A DNA stretch of 64,000 bases from Novosphingobium taihuense (GTDB lineage: Bacteria; Pseudomonadota; Alphaproteobacteria; Sphingomonadales; Sphingomonadaceae). The stretch covers positions 310,001-374,000 of the forward strand of contig NZ_VLKJ01000001.1 of assembly GCF_007830315.1 (NCBI RefSeq), read 5' to 3'. Positions 30,058 to 38,468 of this stretch are shown here, piece by piece. Under the pieces are notes generated by a model. It was not told the DNA's origin and did not search any database. It worked only from the letters and a program-made list of their open reading frames with translations. The position numbers and the translations under genes are program-made. Position 1 is the first letter of the stretch. Each line of letters opens with the position of its first letter.

Positions 30058-31611
30058 TCAGGTGGTCGGCAGCAGCGTGCAGGACTGGCTGGTGGTGCCG
30101 AAGTTCGCAGCCGTGCTGTTGCAGGTCCAACCAGCGTACCAGGTGTCCGAGGCATCCTTGACGGCGCCGATGTAGGTTACCGCCGAGAAGAACGAGGACA
30201 GCGTGGTCACGTCAAAGGCGGTCACGGCAGTTTCGTTGGCACCGTTGATGAAGCCACCGGTCAACGTCGACGTGAAGCCGTCGTTGTTGTTGTTCGATCC
30301 CGAACCGAAGAACGTCTGAACCTGAGCCGCCGTGTAGGTGCCGGTGCCAAGGTACTTCGTGGCGTTGCAGGACATCACCACCGAGCGAGCGACGAGCGTC
30401 GAGGCGTTCGCACCGCCCGAACCGTTCATGCGGATGCATTCATTGTTCGGGGTGTTGACCACGCCGTTGTAGAGCGAGATGTCCGAGTTGCCACGGAACA
30501 GCAGCGCGGCCTGATCGGCAGCTTCGTTGTTGCTGCTGGTCTGAGCCTGGACAGCGGTAAAGTTTGCAATCTTCGAAACCTGACGCGGCGTCTGGGCTTC
30601 GTTGCCGTTGCTGTCGAGTTCCATCAGCGCGTCACCCGAACCTGCACGCTGGATCAGCAGCAGGTACTGGAGATTGGCCTGAACACCGGTATCCATATCG
30701 AGGCTGTCATCGTCGGCACCCACCGAGATGTAGTGTTTCATGTTGACGGTGCCGCCGAAGAATTCCGCGCCATCATCCGAGCTGTTGTAGCTTTGGATGT
30801 AGTCGAACTGGGTTCCAGAGCCGACGCCTTCGAGGGTCAGCGCCTGGAGTTCCGAATTCGAGCCGAGCACGTAGCCCGAGTAGCGGATCTGGACGTACTT
30901 CATCGTGCCGCTGTTGTCGGCATCGTTGGTGCCGCCGAACAGGGCAGGATCAGCCGCGCCTTCGGTCTGGCGCTCGCAAGTGCTGGCGGTGCCGCCGCTG
31001 GCGACCGAACCGGTGGTGCAATCGGTGATCGGCGCACGGCCCATCAGCACGACGCCACCCCACTGGCCCTGCGACGTTTCGGTGTTGAGGCCGAGCACGT
31101 TGTCACGGCTGGTGAAGATGATCGGCGCGGTGGCGGTGCCAACGGCATTGATCTTGTTGCCGCGGTTGACGGCAAGCCACGACGTGCCGGTGTTGCCAAA
31201 CAGGATCACGCCGGGCTGGATGGTCAGCGTCACGCCGGTGCTGGTGCTGCTGAAGCCGGCATCGTTGCCGACATCGACGCGACCGTTCATCGAGTAGAGC
31301 AGGCCCGCGATCTTCGGGAGCGTGGTCGAACGGGTGATGCGCGCAGGCAGCGTGCAGACGCGCCAGGAGCCCTGTGCAGATGTGACGGTACCGGCGTCGG
31401 TCAGGCCCGTCGGGTCTTCGATCGTCGGGCAACCCGCAGCGGCAGTGACCGGGGTGGACGTTGGAGTTGGCGTCGGGGTCGGAGTTGGCGTCGGCGAAGG
31501 ATTGATGATGACGTTGCCGCCGGTGCCGGGCGATGCGATGTCGGTGGGGCCGCAGCCGGCGAGCGCCAGTGCGCTGCAGCCGACAAGGAACAGGCCGTGG
31601 ATGTTCTTCAC
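30058..31611 (-). CDS. Extracytoplasmic beta-helix-type lipoprotein (ElpS-like)
   Basis: A GTG at 31611 with GGGGGAT eight bases upstream gives 517 residues. A lipobox LALAGC places the modified Cys at residue 20. A Pro-Thr repeat linker (PTPTPT, about 34-49) follows, then a repetitive Gly/Asn/Thr-rich body with TLTIQPGVILFG, WGGVVLMGRAPITDC and YVQIRYSGYVLGSNSELQALTLEGVG, as in right-handed beta-helix surface proteins. Several cysteines are spaced through the body. It resembles the Caulobacter lipoprotein ElpS exported by type II secretion under phosphate starvation (from memory). It is the first gene of a unit with the TonB receptor. Confidence 0.8.
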   Translation of the reverse strand: MKNIHGLFLVGCSALALAGCGPTDIASPGTGGNVIINPSPTPTPTPTPTPTSTPVTAAAGCPTIEDPTGLTDAGTVTSAQGSWRVCTLPARITRSTTLPKIAGLLYSMNGRVDVGNDAGFSSTSTGVTLTIQPGVILFGNTGTSWLAVNRGNKINAVGTATAPIIFTSRDNVLGLNTETSQGQWGGVVLMGRAPITDCTTGSVASGGTASTCERQTEGAADPALFGGTNDADNSGTMKYVQIRYSGYVLGSNSELQALTLEGVGSGTQFDYIQSYNSSDDGAEFFGGTVNMKHYISVGADDDSLDMDTGVQANLQYLLLIQRAGSGDALMELDSNGNEAQTPRQVSKIANFTAVQAQTSSNNEAADQAALLFRGNSDISLYNGVVNTPNNECIRMNGSGGANASTLVARSVVMSCNATKYLGTGTYTAAQVQTFFGSGSNNNNDGFTSTLTGGFINGANETAVTAFDVTTLSSFFSAVTYIGAVKDASDTWYAGWTCNSTAANFGTTSQSCTLLPTT

Positions 31612-31702
31612 TTGGTATCCCCCATGGATGGCGGCGGGAGCCATCCCCGCCTTGGTCGAGGGGTTCTCTAGGCCTGCAAAGTGACAGCCTCTTTGCGGTT
31701 TC

Positions 31703-31743
31703 CTGACAGTTTTGTGTCAATTTATCTGACGGTTATTTGACCA
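31703..31743 (-). promoter_or_regulatory. Two Pho-box-like repeats upstream of the lipoprotein gene
   Basis: On the minus strand, TTGACACAAAACTGTCAG (31720-31703) matches the Pho box layout of two seven-base units separated by four bases (consensus CTGTCAT-n4-CTGTCAT). TGGTCAAATAACCGTCAG (31743-31726) is a weaker second copy, 23 bases away and so roughly in phase. They lie about 90-130 bases before the lipoprotein start and in the shared region with the divergent small TPR gene. This is a pattern match by eye, not tested binding. Confidence 0.5.
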
Positions 31744-31876
31744 ATGTGACGACGCACACGGATTCGCGCGGGTGTTAAAGTTGCACTTTTGTGACAATGT
31801 TTCAGTTTCATTGCAGAAGCAGAGAATCATGGCATGCTTCGTGAAAATCACAGCAATCGCTTAACGGAGAGACATC

Positions 31877-32263
31877 ATGGCCAACACTTTGCTTCTTGCC
31901 GCAGCTCTGATGAGCCAGTCTGCCGTCATGGTCACGCCACCGCTGACTGTTCCTGCTCCCTCCCTGCCCAGCGGCGATGTCGGCTTCCATGAGATCGTCG
32001 CCGGACGCCCGATGGCAGCCATCGCGCGGATCGAAAACAGTGAACTTGCCAAGAGTGGCGATCCGCTCGCACTGATCAACCTTGGCACCGCCTACAAGAT
32101 GCTCGGCCAGAGGGATCGCGCCGCAAAGCTCTACCGTAGCGCGGTCGCCTCGGACGATCGCTATGACGTTCAGCTTTCGGATGGCCGCTGGATCGACTCC
32201 CGCCGCGCGGCCACGCTCGCCCTGTCGCGACTGGGCAGCGACGAGGTACTCGCCCTGCGCTGA
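31877..32263 (+). CDS. Small exported TPR-like protein
   Basis: The 128-residue protein begins with a weak hydrophobic leader (NTLLLAAALMSQSAVMV) and contains one recognisable tetratricopeptide-like unit (GDPLALINLGTAYKMLGQRDRAAKLYRSAVASDD, about 62-95). A GGAGAGACATC site precedes the ATG. Such single-TPR exported proteins recur in sphingomonads with no known role. It is divergent from the Pho-box lipoprotein unit and followed by its own terminator. Confidence 0.75.
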   Translation: MANTLLLAAALMSQSAVMVTPPLTVPAPSLPSGDVGFHEIVAGRPMAAIARIENSELAKSGDPLALINLGTAYKMLGQRDRAAKLYRSAVASDDRYDVQLSDGRWIDSRRAATLALSRLGSDEVLALR

Positions 32264-32300
32264 CATAGGGGGTGCGGCAGCGGCCAGCCACTGCGACACG

Positions 32301-32327
32301 AAAGGGATCTTGAGCGGATCCCTTTTG
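32301..32327 (+). terminator. Intrinsic terminator after the small TPR gene
   Basis: AAAGGGATC (32301-32309) pairs exactly with GATCCCTTT (32317-32325), and a further T follows before GG. The T-run is short, so strength is uncertain. Confidence 0.65.
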
Positions 32328-32522
32328 GTCCATGCACCCATATCACGACTAATCTGCGATGCGAGCGCGATGCGAGCGTTCTCATCTCCTAACTTTAGTT
32401 GCGCCAAGTCGAAGCGACTTTTTTCGCCTACTGAAATTATTCAATTGTATTCAGCATCTTATTTGATGCATTAAAATCGACATTCAAGTCCACCGGGAGG
32501 GGTGGACCGGGGGTCGGCAAGG

Positions 32523-33005
32523 ATGAACAAGGAAGAACTGGCGAGACTGGCAGCGATCCAGACACTGATCGGAGAGCTCCTGGGGCACCATGAAGAGGTT
32601 CATGGCGAAACGGTGCCAACGTTCGAGAGGCTCGCTGCCATCGCGAAGGCGAAAATCCAGGCCCGGCGCCGGCGGCAGGAGCTCTTTCCCGGCATTCAGG
32701 TCGCAGATCCGGCTTGGGACCTGATGCTCGAACTGTTCATCCACCATGTCGAGATGCGGCAGATTTCGGTGACCGGCCTTGGCCTTGGCGCCAATATCCC
32801 GGGCGCAACGGTCCTGCGCTGGCTCGCCATATTCCACGAAGCAGGACTGATCGTGAGGGAGCCCGACCCAAGCGACCGCCGCCGGGTCTGGGTGCGGCTG
32901 ACGCAATCGGGGGCAGAGCGGATCGCCATGGCAATTTCGCCCGGCAACGCAATTTCCAGCCTTCCGGCGGCGCGTACAGTCGAACGCTCTACGCTCGCCG
33001 CCTGA
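32523..33005 (+). CDS. MarR-like winged-helix regulator
   Basis: The 160-residue protein contains a winged helix typical of MarR: DLMLELFIHHVEMRQISVTGLGLGANIPGATVLRWLAIFHEAGLIVREPDPSDRRRVWVRLTQSGAERI. The usual DNA-wing DxRD motif is represented by DPSDRRR. The N-terminal 60 residues are helical and basic and differ from standard MarR. The ATG at 32523 is preferred over a GTG at 32502, which has its ribosome site too close. Its targets are unknown. The queF gene ends nine bases away on the opposite strand. Confidence 0.75.
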   Translation: MNKEELARLAAIQTLIGELLGHHEEVHGETVPTFERLAAIAKAKIQARRRRQELFPGIQVADPAWDLMLELFIHHVEMRQISVTGLGLGANIPGATVLRWLAIFHEAGLIVREPDPSDRRRVWVRLTQSGAERIAMAISPGNAISSLPAARTVERSTLAA

Positions 33006-33013
33006 ACGCCCCG

Positions 33014-33466
33014 TCAGCCCCGCCCGCGATAGGAGGCGACGCCCTGGTCGGGCAGCCAGAGACCCGCAGGTGGCGGCCCGGATTGCCAGAACACATCGAT
33101 CGGAATGCCACCGCGCGGATACCAGTAGCCGCCGATGCGCAGCCACTGCGGCTTCATTTCGTCGAACAGGCGCTGACCGATGCCGACGGTCACGTCCTCG
33201 TGAAATCCGGCGTGATTGCGGAACGAGCCGAGAAACAGCTTCAGCGCCTTGGATTCCACGATCGTCTCGCCCGGCGCGTAATCGATCACCAGATGGGCAA
33301 AGTCGGGCTGGCCGGTGACCGGGCACAGCGAGGTGAACTCGGGCGCGGCAAATCGGATCATGTAGAGCGTGCCGGAGCGCGGGTTGGGCACGTAATCGAG
33401 CACGGCCTCTTCGGGCGAGGCGGGCAAGCTGCTGTTCTGCCCGAGGAATAGCGGGGTCTTGGTCAT
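33014..33466 (-). CDS. queF: NADPH-dependent 7-cyano-7-deazaguanine reductase
   Basis: The 150-residue protein is the short form of QueF, which reduces preQ0 to preQ1 in queuosine synthesis. The catalytic Cys and Asp are in [14 protein letters not shown], and the QueF signature [21 protein letters not shown] is intact. The ATG at 33466 gives the usual N-terminus ([11 protein letters not shown]). No other queuosine genes lie nearby. Confidence 0.95.
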   Translation of the reverse strand: MTKTPLFLGQNSSLPASPEEAVLDYVPNPRSGTLYMIRFAAPEFTSLCPVTGQPDFAHLVIDYAPGETIVESKALKLFLGSFRNHAGFHEDVTVGIGQRLFDEMKPQWLRIGGYWYPRGGIPIDVFWQSGPPPAGLWLPDQGVASYRGRG

Positions 33467-33585
33467 GGACTGGCCTTTGACTGGATATTGCCCGCCCAAT
33501 GCACCCGTCGCAGCTCTGGAGCAAGTGGGCGGATCGTGCCCGATGGTTCACCGGGCATTAAACTGCCGACCGGCCTTGCCCAGCC

Positions 33586-34743
33586 ATGACGTTCAGGACG
33601 GGCTTCCAGATTGCACAGCGCCAGAAAGGCTTCTGGCTGACGGCGAGTGCGTGTCTCGCGCTTGGCAGCGTGGCGCAGGCGCAAGATGCCGGCTCATGGC
33701 AATTGCCGCCTTCGAGCACCCAGACACCCGCCGCCCAAGGCCCGGTGGTGTCCGACGCGCCGCCGCCGCGCCCGGCACCGAACCCCGCTGTGACGCCGAC
33801 GCCAGCGCCGTCGATCACGCCCGCTCCCCTGCCCTCACCATCAGCTTCGCCAGCGACCGCCACGCCGGCGCCCCGCCCGACGCGGCCCGCCGCTGAACCT
33901 TCCGCGCAAGGGTCCGTTCGCGAAGCCCCAAGTGCAACGCCGACAGTCGCTCCGGCGGCGATGCCATCGCCCACATCGACAGGCGCCGCCACAACGCTGG
34001 AGCCGCCTGCCCCCTCGGTGCGATCCGAACCCAGATCAGCGCCGGTGACTGCTGGTGAGAAGCAGGGCATTCCGCTGTGGGCCATGGTGCTTGCAGGGCT
34101 CGCTGTCGTCGTTGCGGGCGGCTGGATCGTGTCAAGGCGGAGGCGTAACGATGTGGAGGAACCTTCGTTCGAACCTCCGGTCGTTCGGGACATTCCACCC
34201 CCACGCCCTGCCCAGAGCACGGGGCCATCAACAATGGTTCCACCGGCTCCAGTAGCTGCTCCGCTGGCGCTGGATATTTCCGTTGTCCGCATGAGCGCGA
34301 GCCTTGTCCATGCGACGCTGTCCTATCGCTTGTCGCTTGCGGCGGGCGCCTCGCTCTCGGACATCGAGGTGCGGGGCGACATGATCTCGGCCCATGCTTC
34401 GCGCCCGGCGGAAGAACAATTGGGGCTTGGCGAGGCGCAGGTGCTGCACAGTCTACCGGGTCTGACTGCCGGCGAAACGATGGAAATAGGCGGCGAGGTG
34501 CGCCTCCCGCTCGCCGCAATCACTCCGATCCGCCATGGCAGTGCCGCGTTGTTCGTGCCGCTGGTGCGGTTCGAAGTGACCGCACGCGACGCCGGTCGGG
34601 TCATCAAGCTCAGGGCCGCGTTCGTCGTCGGGCTGGAAGAATTGGCGGCTGGCGAGCGGTTGCAGCCGTTCCGCCTTGATGTGGGGCCAAGGGTCTATCC
34701 CAAGGTCGGGCGACGGGAATTGACCGTGCCGGCCTTTGCCTGA
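33586..34743 (+). CDS. Proline/alanine-rich single-pass membrane protein
   Basis: The 385-residue protein has a signal-like N-terminus (FWLTASACLALGSVAQAQ), a long Pro/Ala/Thr/Ser-rich low-complexity region (about 37-160), one membrane helix (IPLWAMVLAGLAVVVAGGWIV, near 162-182) followed by Arg residues, and a C-terminal domain of predicted beta-strands (LDISVVRMSASLVHATLSYRLSL; RFEVTARDAGRVIKLRAAFVVG). The basic run after the helix suggests that the C-terminal domain is cytoplasmic and the Pro-rich part periplasmic. I recognise no family. It lies between divergent queF and sseA and seems to be a single-gene unit. Confidence 0.7.
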   Translation: MTFRTGFQIAQRQKGFWLTASACLALGSVAQAQDAGSWQLPPSSTQTPAAQGPVVSDAPPPRPAPNPAVTPTPAPSITPAPLPSPSASPATATPAPRPTRPAAEPSAQGSVREAPSATPTVAPAAMPSPTSTGAATTLEPPAPSVRSEPRSAPVTAGEKQGIPLWAMVLAGLAVVVAGGWIVSRRRRNDVEEPSFEPPVVRDIPPPRPAQSTGPSTMVPPAPVAAPLALDISVVRMSASLVHATLSYRLSLAAGASLSDIEVRGDMISAHASRPAEEQLGLGEAQVLHSLPGLTAGETMEIGGEVRLPLAAITPIRHGSAALFVPLVRFEVTARDAGRVIKLRAAFVVGLEELAAGERLQPFRLDVGPRVYPKVGRRELTVPAFA

Positions 34744-34883
34744 AGCGGCAGTCTTCGCAGTGCACAAACAAACTCGACAGCCTGAACCTTTTTCCGGTCG
34801 ACGGTGGTGATTGCCGCGTCTAGTCTCGGCGAAACGAACCCGCGCCAGACGGGTCGCGCAGGCAGGCAGGAGCACAGTTAACC

Positions 34884-35726
34884 ATGGAATCGCTGGTTTC
34901 CACCCAGTGGCTCGCGGACGAGATGGGCGCGAGCGATCTACGCATAGTCGACGCAACGGCATTCCTGCCCGAGCATGGTCGCGTGCCAAGGCTGGAATAC
35001 GAGGCCTGCCATATTCCCGGCGCGGTGTTCATGGACCTTGCCGAACTGGTCGACGCGGCCTCGTCCGTACCCAACACATTGCCCTCGGCCGAGAAATTCG
35101 CAAGCCGGATGCAGGCGCTCGGCCTTGGCGATGGCAGCCGGATCGTGATCTATGACGACAGCCCGGTGAAGACTTCCACCCGCGCGTGGTTCATGCTGAC
35201 GATGTTCGGGGCCCAGAACGTCGCCCTGCTCGATGGCGGCATTGCCAAGTGGAAGGCCGAGGGGCGGAAGTGCGCGCAGGGCGTGGAAACGCTGCGGCAG
35301 CGGCATTTCACCGTGTGGTCGGATGATAGCCATGTGCGCTCGAAAGCCGACGTCCTCGCCAATCTCGACAGCAAGGCCGAACTGGTCATCGACGCGCGCG
35401 GTGCCGGGCGCTTCACGGGCGATGTGCCGGAAACCAACCCGGCGCTGGCCAGCGGACACATTCCCGGCGCGCGCAACCTCCCCTATTCCAGCCTGTTCAA
35501 TCCCGACGGCACCTGGAAATCGCCTGACGCCATCCGCACCCTGTTCGAGTCTGCGGGTATCGACCTGTCGCGCCCGCTGATCTCGTCCTGCGGCTCAGGC
35601 ATGACTGCCAACGTGCTGATCTTCGCCGCACATCTGATCGGTAAGGAAGACGTCGCGCTCTATGACGGGTCGTGGAGCGAGTGGGGCATGGACCCCGCGA
35701 CGCCCAAGGCAACTGGGACAGCTTGA
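34884..35726 (+). CDS. sseA: 3-mercaptopyruvate sulfurtransferase (tandem rhodanese)
   Basis: The 280-residue protein has two rhodanese domains. The first (residues about 1-135) is inactive; the second carries the catalytic Cys in SSCGSGMTANV (about residue 234), and CGSGxT is the loop of mercaptopyruvate-type enzymes rather than thiosulfate rhodaneses. It transfers sulfur from 3-mercaptopyruvate to thiols or cyanide. The ATG at 34884 begins MESLVSTQWLADEMG, the usual start of SseA. Confidence 0.93.
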   Translation: MESLVSTQWLADEMGASDLRIVDATAFLPEHGRVPRLEYEACHIPGAVFMDLAELVDAASSVPNTLPSAEKFASRMQALGLGDGSRIVIYDDSPVKTSTRAWFMLTMFGAQNVALLDGGIAKWKAEGRKCAQGVETLRQRHFTVWSDDSHVRSKADVLANLDSKAELVIDARGAGRFTGDVPETNPALASGHIPGARNLPYSSLFNPDGTWKSPDAIRTLFESAGIDLSRPLISSCGSGMTANVLIFAAHLIGKEDVALYDGSWSEWGMDPATPKATGTA

Positions 35727-35763
35727 AGGCGGCGGCACACAGCGAGCGCTGAGCAGCGCGCGT

Positions 35764-35925
35764 TCAAAGCATGAGCGTGATGACGGTCACCCAGAAGGCG
35801 GCGCAGAACATGCAAGCGAGCATCCGTCCAATTCGCAGGCGCGGCGCGTTTGCGGGTCGCCTTTGCGCTCTGCAATGTCGCGATTCGGCCAGCGGGGCCG
35901 GGTTGATCAGGATTGCTTGAGACAT
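35764..35925 (-). CDS. Small membrane peptide of unknown function (53 residues)
   Basis: An ATG at 35925 has GGGAG at suitable distance upstream and opens a 53-codon frame: a polar, Arg-rich N-terminus (ESRHCRAQRRPANAPRLRIG) followed by one membrane helix at the C-terminus (MLACMFCAAFWVTVITLML). It ends 37 bases from the convergent sseA stop. The good ribosome site and the sharp polar-to-hydrophobic switch make it likely to be real, though a frame this short could still be chance. No family is recognised. Confidence 0.55.
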   Translation of the reverse strand: MSQAILINPAPLAESRHCRAQRRPANAPRLRIGRMLACMFCAAFWVTVITLML

Positions 35926-36107
35926 TCGCTGAACTCCCAAAAGATCAGTTCGAGAAGCGGTCGACTCTGCATACGTCCCGTCAAAACCCCCATTAATCTC
36001 TACAATATAAGTTGACAATTGGTTTTTGCGGGTCGGCAAGGATTCTGCCGAGTGGAAAAGCTTAAAGCAGTCGAACCGCAGGTCGGGTCCTGCTATCGCC
36101 CGACACC

Positions 36108-37343
36108 ATGAGCAGTTCTGACGACATCGACAATTACGGGCTCGCCACACGTGGCGTGCTTGCCGGGCGGCGGGCGGAGTGGACCGGGACGCCGGGGCAT
36201 CCGGGGGCTGTGGTAAATCCGCCGGTGTGGCGCGCTTCGACGCATCTCTATCCCGATATGGCAGCGCTTCGGGCGCATCCGGCCAACGAGGACGGGCGCT
36301 TCTACTATGGGCGAAGGGGATCTCCAACTCAGTGGGCACTCTCAGAGGCATTGACCCAACTCGAGGGGGGCGCAGCGGGAACTGTGCTCTATCCGTCGGG
36401 GGTATCGGCCATCGCCGGAGTTCTGCTGACGGTGCTGCGTCCGGGCGACGTCCTGCTGATGACGGACAATGCCTACGAACCCTCCCGCGTCATGGGCCGG
36501 GGCCTGCTGAAGGACCTCGGCATCGAGACGCGCTGGTTCGATCCGACCGACCTCGCCGCGTTCGAGGCGGCCTGTTGCGAGCGGACGCGGTGCGTCCTGT
36601 TGGAAAGCCCTGGCAGCCTGACCATGGAGGTGCAGGACGTGCCCGCGCTGGCGGCGGCGGCGAAGGCGCGGGGGATCGTCTCGGTGCTCGACAACACCTG
36701 GGCCTCGCCGCTCGGATTCTCGGGCCTGAAGCACGGCGTGGACATCGTGACGATGAGCCTGACCAAGCATGTGTCCGGCCACTCCGACTGCATGATGGGC
36801 AGTGCGAGTGCGGGGGCCGAGTGGTATCGCAAGCTGCGGCTGCGCTCGCAGGGTTTGGGCCTCGTGGTCTCGCCCGACGATGCCTCGCTGATGCTGCGCG
36901 GCCTGCGCACGATGAAGCACCGGCTGGAGGCAGAGACCGCCTCTGCGCTGGCGATTGCCAGGTGGCTGGAAGGGCGGCCGGAAGTGGCTCGGGTGCTGTG
37001 CCCGATGCTGCCGGGATCGCCGGGGCATGAGCTTTGGGCGCGTGACTTCACCGGCGGCTGCGGGTTGTTCAGTTTCGTGCTGAAAGGCGGGACGAGCGCG
37101 GCGCGCGATGCGCTGATCGATGCGCTCGACCTGTTCGGTATCGGCTATTCGTGGGGCGGGTTCGAGAGCCTTGCGACGCCGGTCGATCCTGCCAGCATCC
37201 GCACGGCGAGCGCATGGCCGCTCAAGGGCATGGATGCGCAGGACTGCTTCGGTGTGCGCCTTTCCATTGGCCTTGAGGATACCGCTGACCTGATCGCCGA
37301 TCTTGAGCGTGGGCTTGCGGCATGGGCAGGAGCTTCCACGTGA
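36108..37343 (+). CDS. metC: Cystathionine beta-lyase (PLP-dependent, Cys/Met metabolism family)
   Basis: The 411-residue protein has the Cys/Met PLP-enzyme layout: YGRRGSPTQWALSEALTQLEGG near residues 65-86 and the PLP lysine in MSLTKHVSGHSD near 220. The SLTKHVSGHSD form, rather than SxTKYxxGHSD, matches the MetC subgroup of proteobacteria. It would cleave cystathionine to homocysteine, pyruvate and ammonia. Its stop overlaps the start of the mechanosensitive channel gene. Confidence 0.9.
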   Translation: MSSSDDIDNYGLATRGVLAGRRAEWTGTPGHPGAVVNPPVWRASTHLYPDMAALRAHPANEDGRFYYGRRGSPTQWALSEALTQLEGGAAGTVLYPSGVSAIAGVLLTVLRPGDVLLMTDNAYEPSRVMGRGLLKDLGIETRWFDPTDLAAFEAACCERTRCVLLESPGSLTMEVQDVPALAAAAKARGIVSVLDNTWASPLGFSGLKHGVDIVTMSLTKHVSGHSDCMMGSASAGAEWYRKLRLRSQGLGLVVSPDDASLMLRGLRTMKHRLEAETASALAIARWLEGRPEVARVLCPMLPGSPGHELWARDFTGGCGLFSFVLKGGTSAARDALIDALDLFGIGYSWGGFESLATPVDPASIRTASAWPLKGMDAQDCFGVRLSIGLEDTADLIADLERGLAAWAGAST

Positions 37344-38350
37344 ACAGCCTCAAGCAGCAGATTGCCGACGTGATCCGCTTGCTGAACGAGATCGGCTTCG
37401 ATCTCGGCACTTATCACATCTCGGTCTGGGGCGCCTTGCGCATCGTGATAGTGATGCTGCTGGTGATCGTGGCAGCGCAACTGATCGGCAGGTTGGCGCG
37501 GAGGACGTTCAGGCGGCTGACCAGCCTTGACCGCACGCAGCAGTTGCTGGGCGAGAAGATCGCGACGATCGTGGTCTGGGGCATATCGATCATGGTCGGC
37601 ATCGATGTGCTGGGCATCAGCCTGACCGCGCTGACCGTGTTCTCGGGCGCGTTCGGCCTTGCCATCGGTTTCGGCCTGCAGAAAACCTTCGGCAACCTGA
37701 TCGCGGGGATCATCCTGTTGATGGACCGCTCGATCAAGCCGGGCGACGTGATCGCGGTGAACGACGGCAAGGGCAATTCGTTCGGCGAGGTCAAGAAGAT
37801 CGGCATCCGCGCGGTTTCTGTGACGACGCGCGACAACCGCGAGTACCTGATTCCGAACGAGAACCTGATGACCCAGCAGGTCGAGAACTGGTCCTATTCC
37901 TCACGCGAGGTGGCGATCAACATTCCGGTCGGCGTGGCCTATGGCAGCGATCTGGAACAGGTCGAGAAGCTGATGCTCGAGGCCGTGGCCGGCGTGCCGC
38001 GCGTGCTGAGCTTCCCCTCGCCCGGCGTGCTGCTGAGCGCCTTCGGGCCGAGCAGCATCGACATGACGATCGTGGTGTGGATCGACGATCCCGAGGGCGG
38101 CGTCGGCAACGTGCGGTCGGACATCCTCAAAGCAGTGTGGCGTCTGTTCAGGGACAACGGGGTGGAGATTCCCTTCCCGCAGCAGGATATGAACCTCAAG
38201 GACAGCGAGGGGCTGCGGGCATTGGTGGAGGCTTTGAAGGGTGAGCTTTCCGCGCCAATTCCTTCGTCACCCCGGGCTCGCCCCGGGGTCCCGCTTCCTT
38301 CTGCATCGCCCACCAACGAAAAGCGGGACCCCGGGTCAAGCCCGGGGTGA
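37340..38350 (+). CDS. MscS-family mechanosensitive channel with repeat-derived C-terminus
   Basis: A GTG at 37340 overlaps the metC stop (GTGA) and has GGAG upstream, giving 336 residues. Three membrane segments are visible; the pore-lining helix reads LTVFSGAFGLAIGFGLQKTFGNLIAGIILL, followed by the beta-domain (IKPGDVIAVND...FGEVKKIGIRAVSVTTRDNREYLIPNENLM). The channel releases solutes on hypo-osmotic shock. The last 25 or so residues are encoded by a palindromic repeat (38265-38352), with the stop codon inside the repeat; this tail is Pro/Arg/Ser-rich and unlike the family. Confidence 0.92.
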   Translation: MNSLKQQIADVIRLLNEIGFDLGTYHISVWGALRIVIVMLLVIVAAQLIGRLARRTFRRLTSLDRTQQLLGEKIATIVVWGISIMVGIDVLGISLTALTVFSGAFGLAIGFGLQKTFGNLIAGIILLMDRSIKPGDVIAVNDGKGNSFGEVKKIGIRAVSVTTRDNREYLIPNENLMTQQVENWSYSSREVAINIPVGVAYGSDLEQVEKLMLEAVAGVPRVLSFPSPGVLLSAFGPSSIDMTIVVWIDDPEGGVGNVRSDILKAVWRLFRDNGVEIPFPQQDMNLKDSEGLRALVEALKGELSAPIPSSPRARPGVPLPSASPTNEKRDPGSSPG

Positions 38351-38352
38351 CG
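38265..38352. repeat. Palindromic repeat overlapping the 3' end of the MscS gene
   Basis: The arms CGTCACCCCGGGCT (38265-38278) and AGCCCGGGGTGACG (38339-38352) are exact reverse complements, and the inner parts (GGTCCCGCTT, AAGCGGGACC) pair as well. The CCCGGGTCAAGCCCGGG core resembles the repeat at 19709-19725. The channel gene's stop codon (38348-38350) lies in its right arm. Confidence 0.85.
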
Positions 38353-38468
38353 GTTATGTAGGGGGCGTGGGCGATGGTGCTGACTGCCCCCTTCCGCTAA
38401 AGATCATCTAGCGGGGGGGAAAAGCATTCTCACTGGCGACTTGAAGGCCGCGCGCCCATCTGGCCCTC

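Noticed and set aside
31455..31500. A tandem repeat or short CRISPR-like array
   Set aside because: It is the Pro-Thr codon repeat inside the lipoprotein linker; no spacers and no cas genes.
36000..36107. A possible SAM-responsive riboswitch upstream of metC
   Set aside because: I looked for the SAM-II and SAH consensus in the leader and could not match the conserved pseudoknot strands; it is not supported by eye.
38351..38468. A cobalamin riboswitch before cobA
   Set aside because: The interval is short and contains repeat DNA; no B12-box was found.
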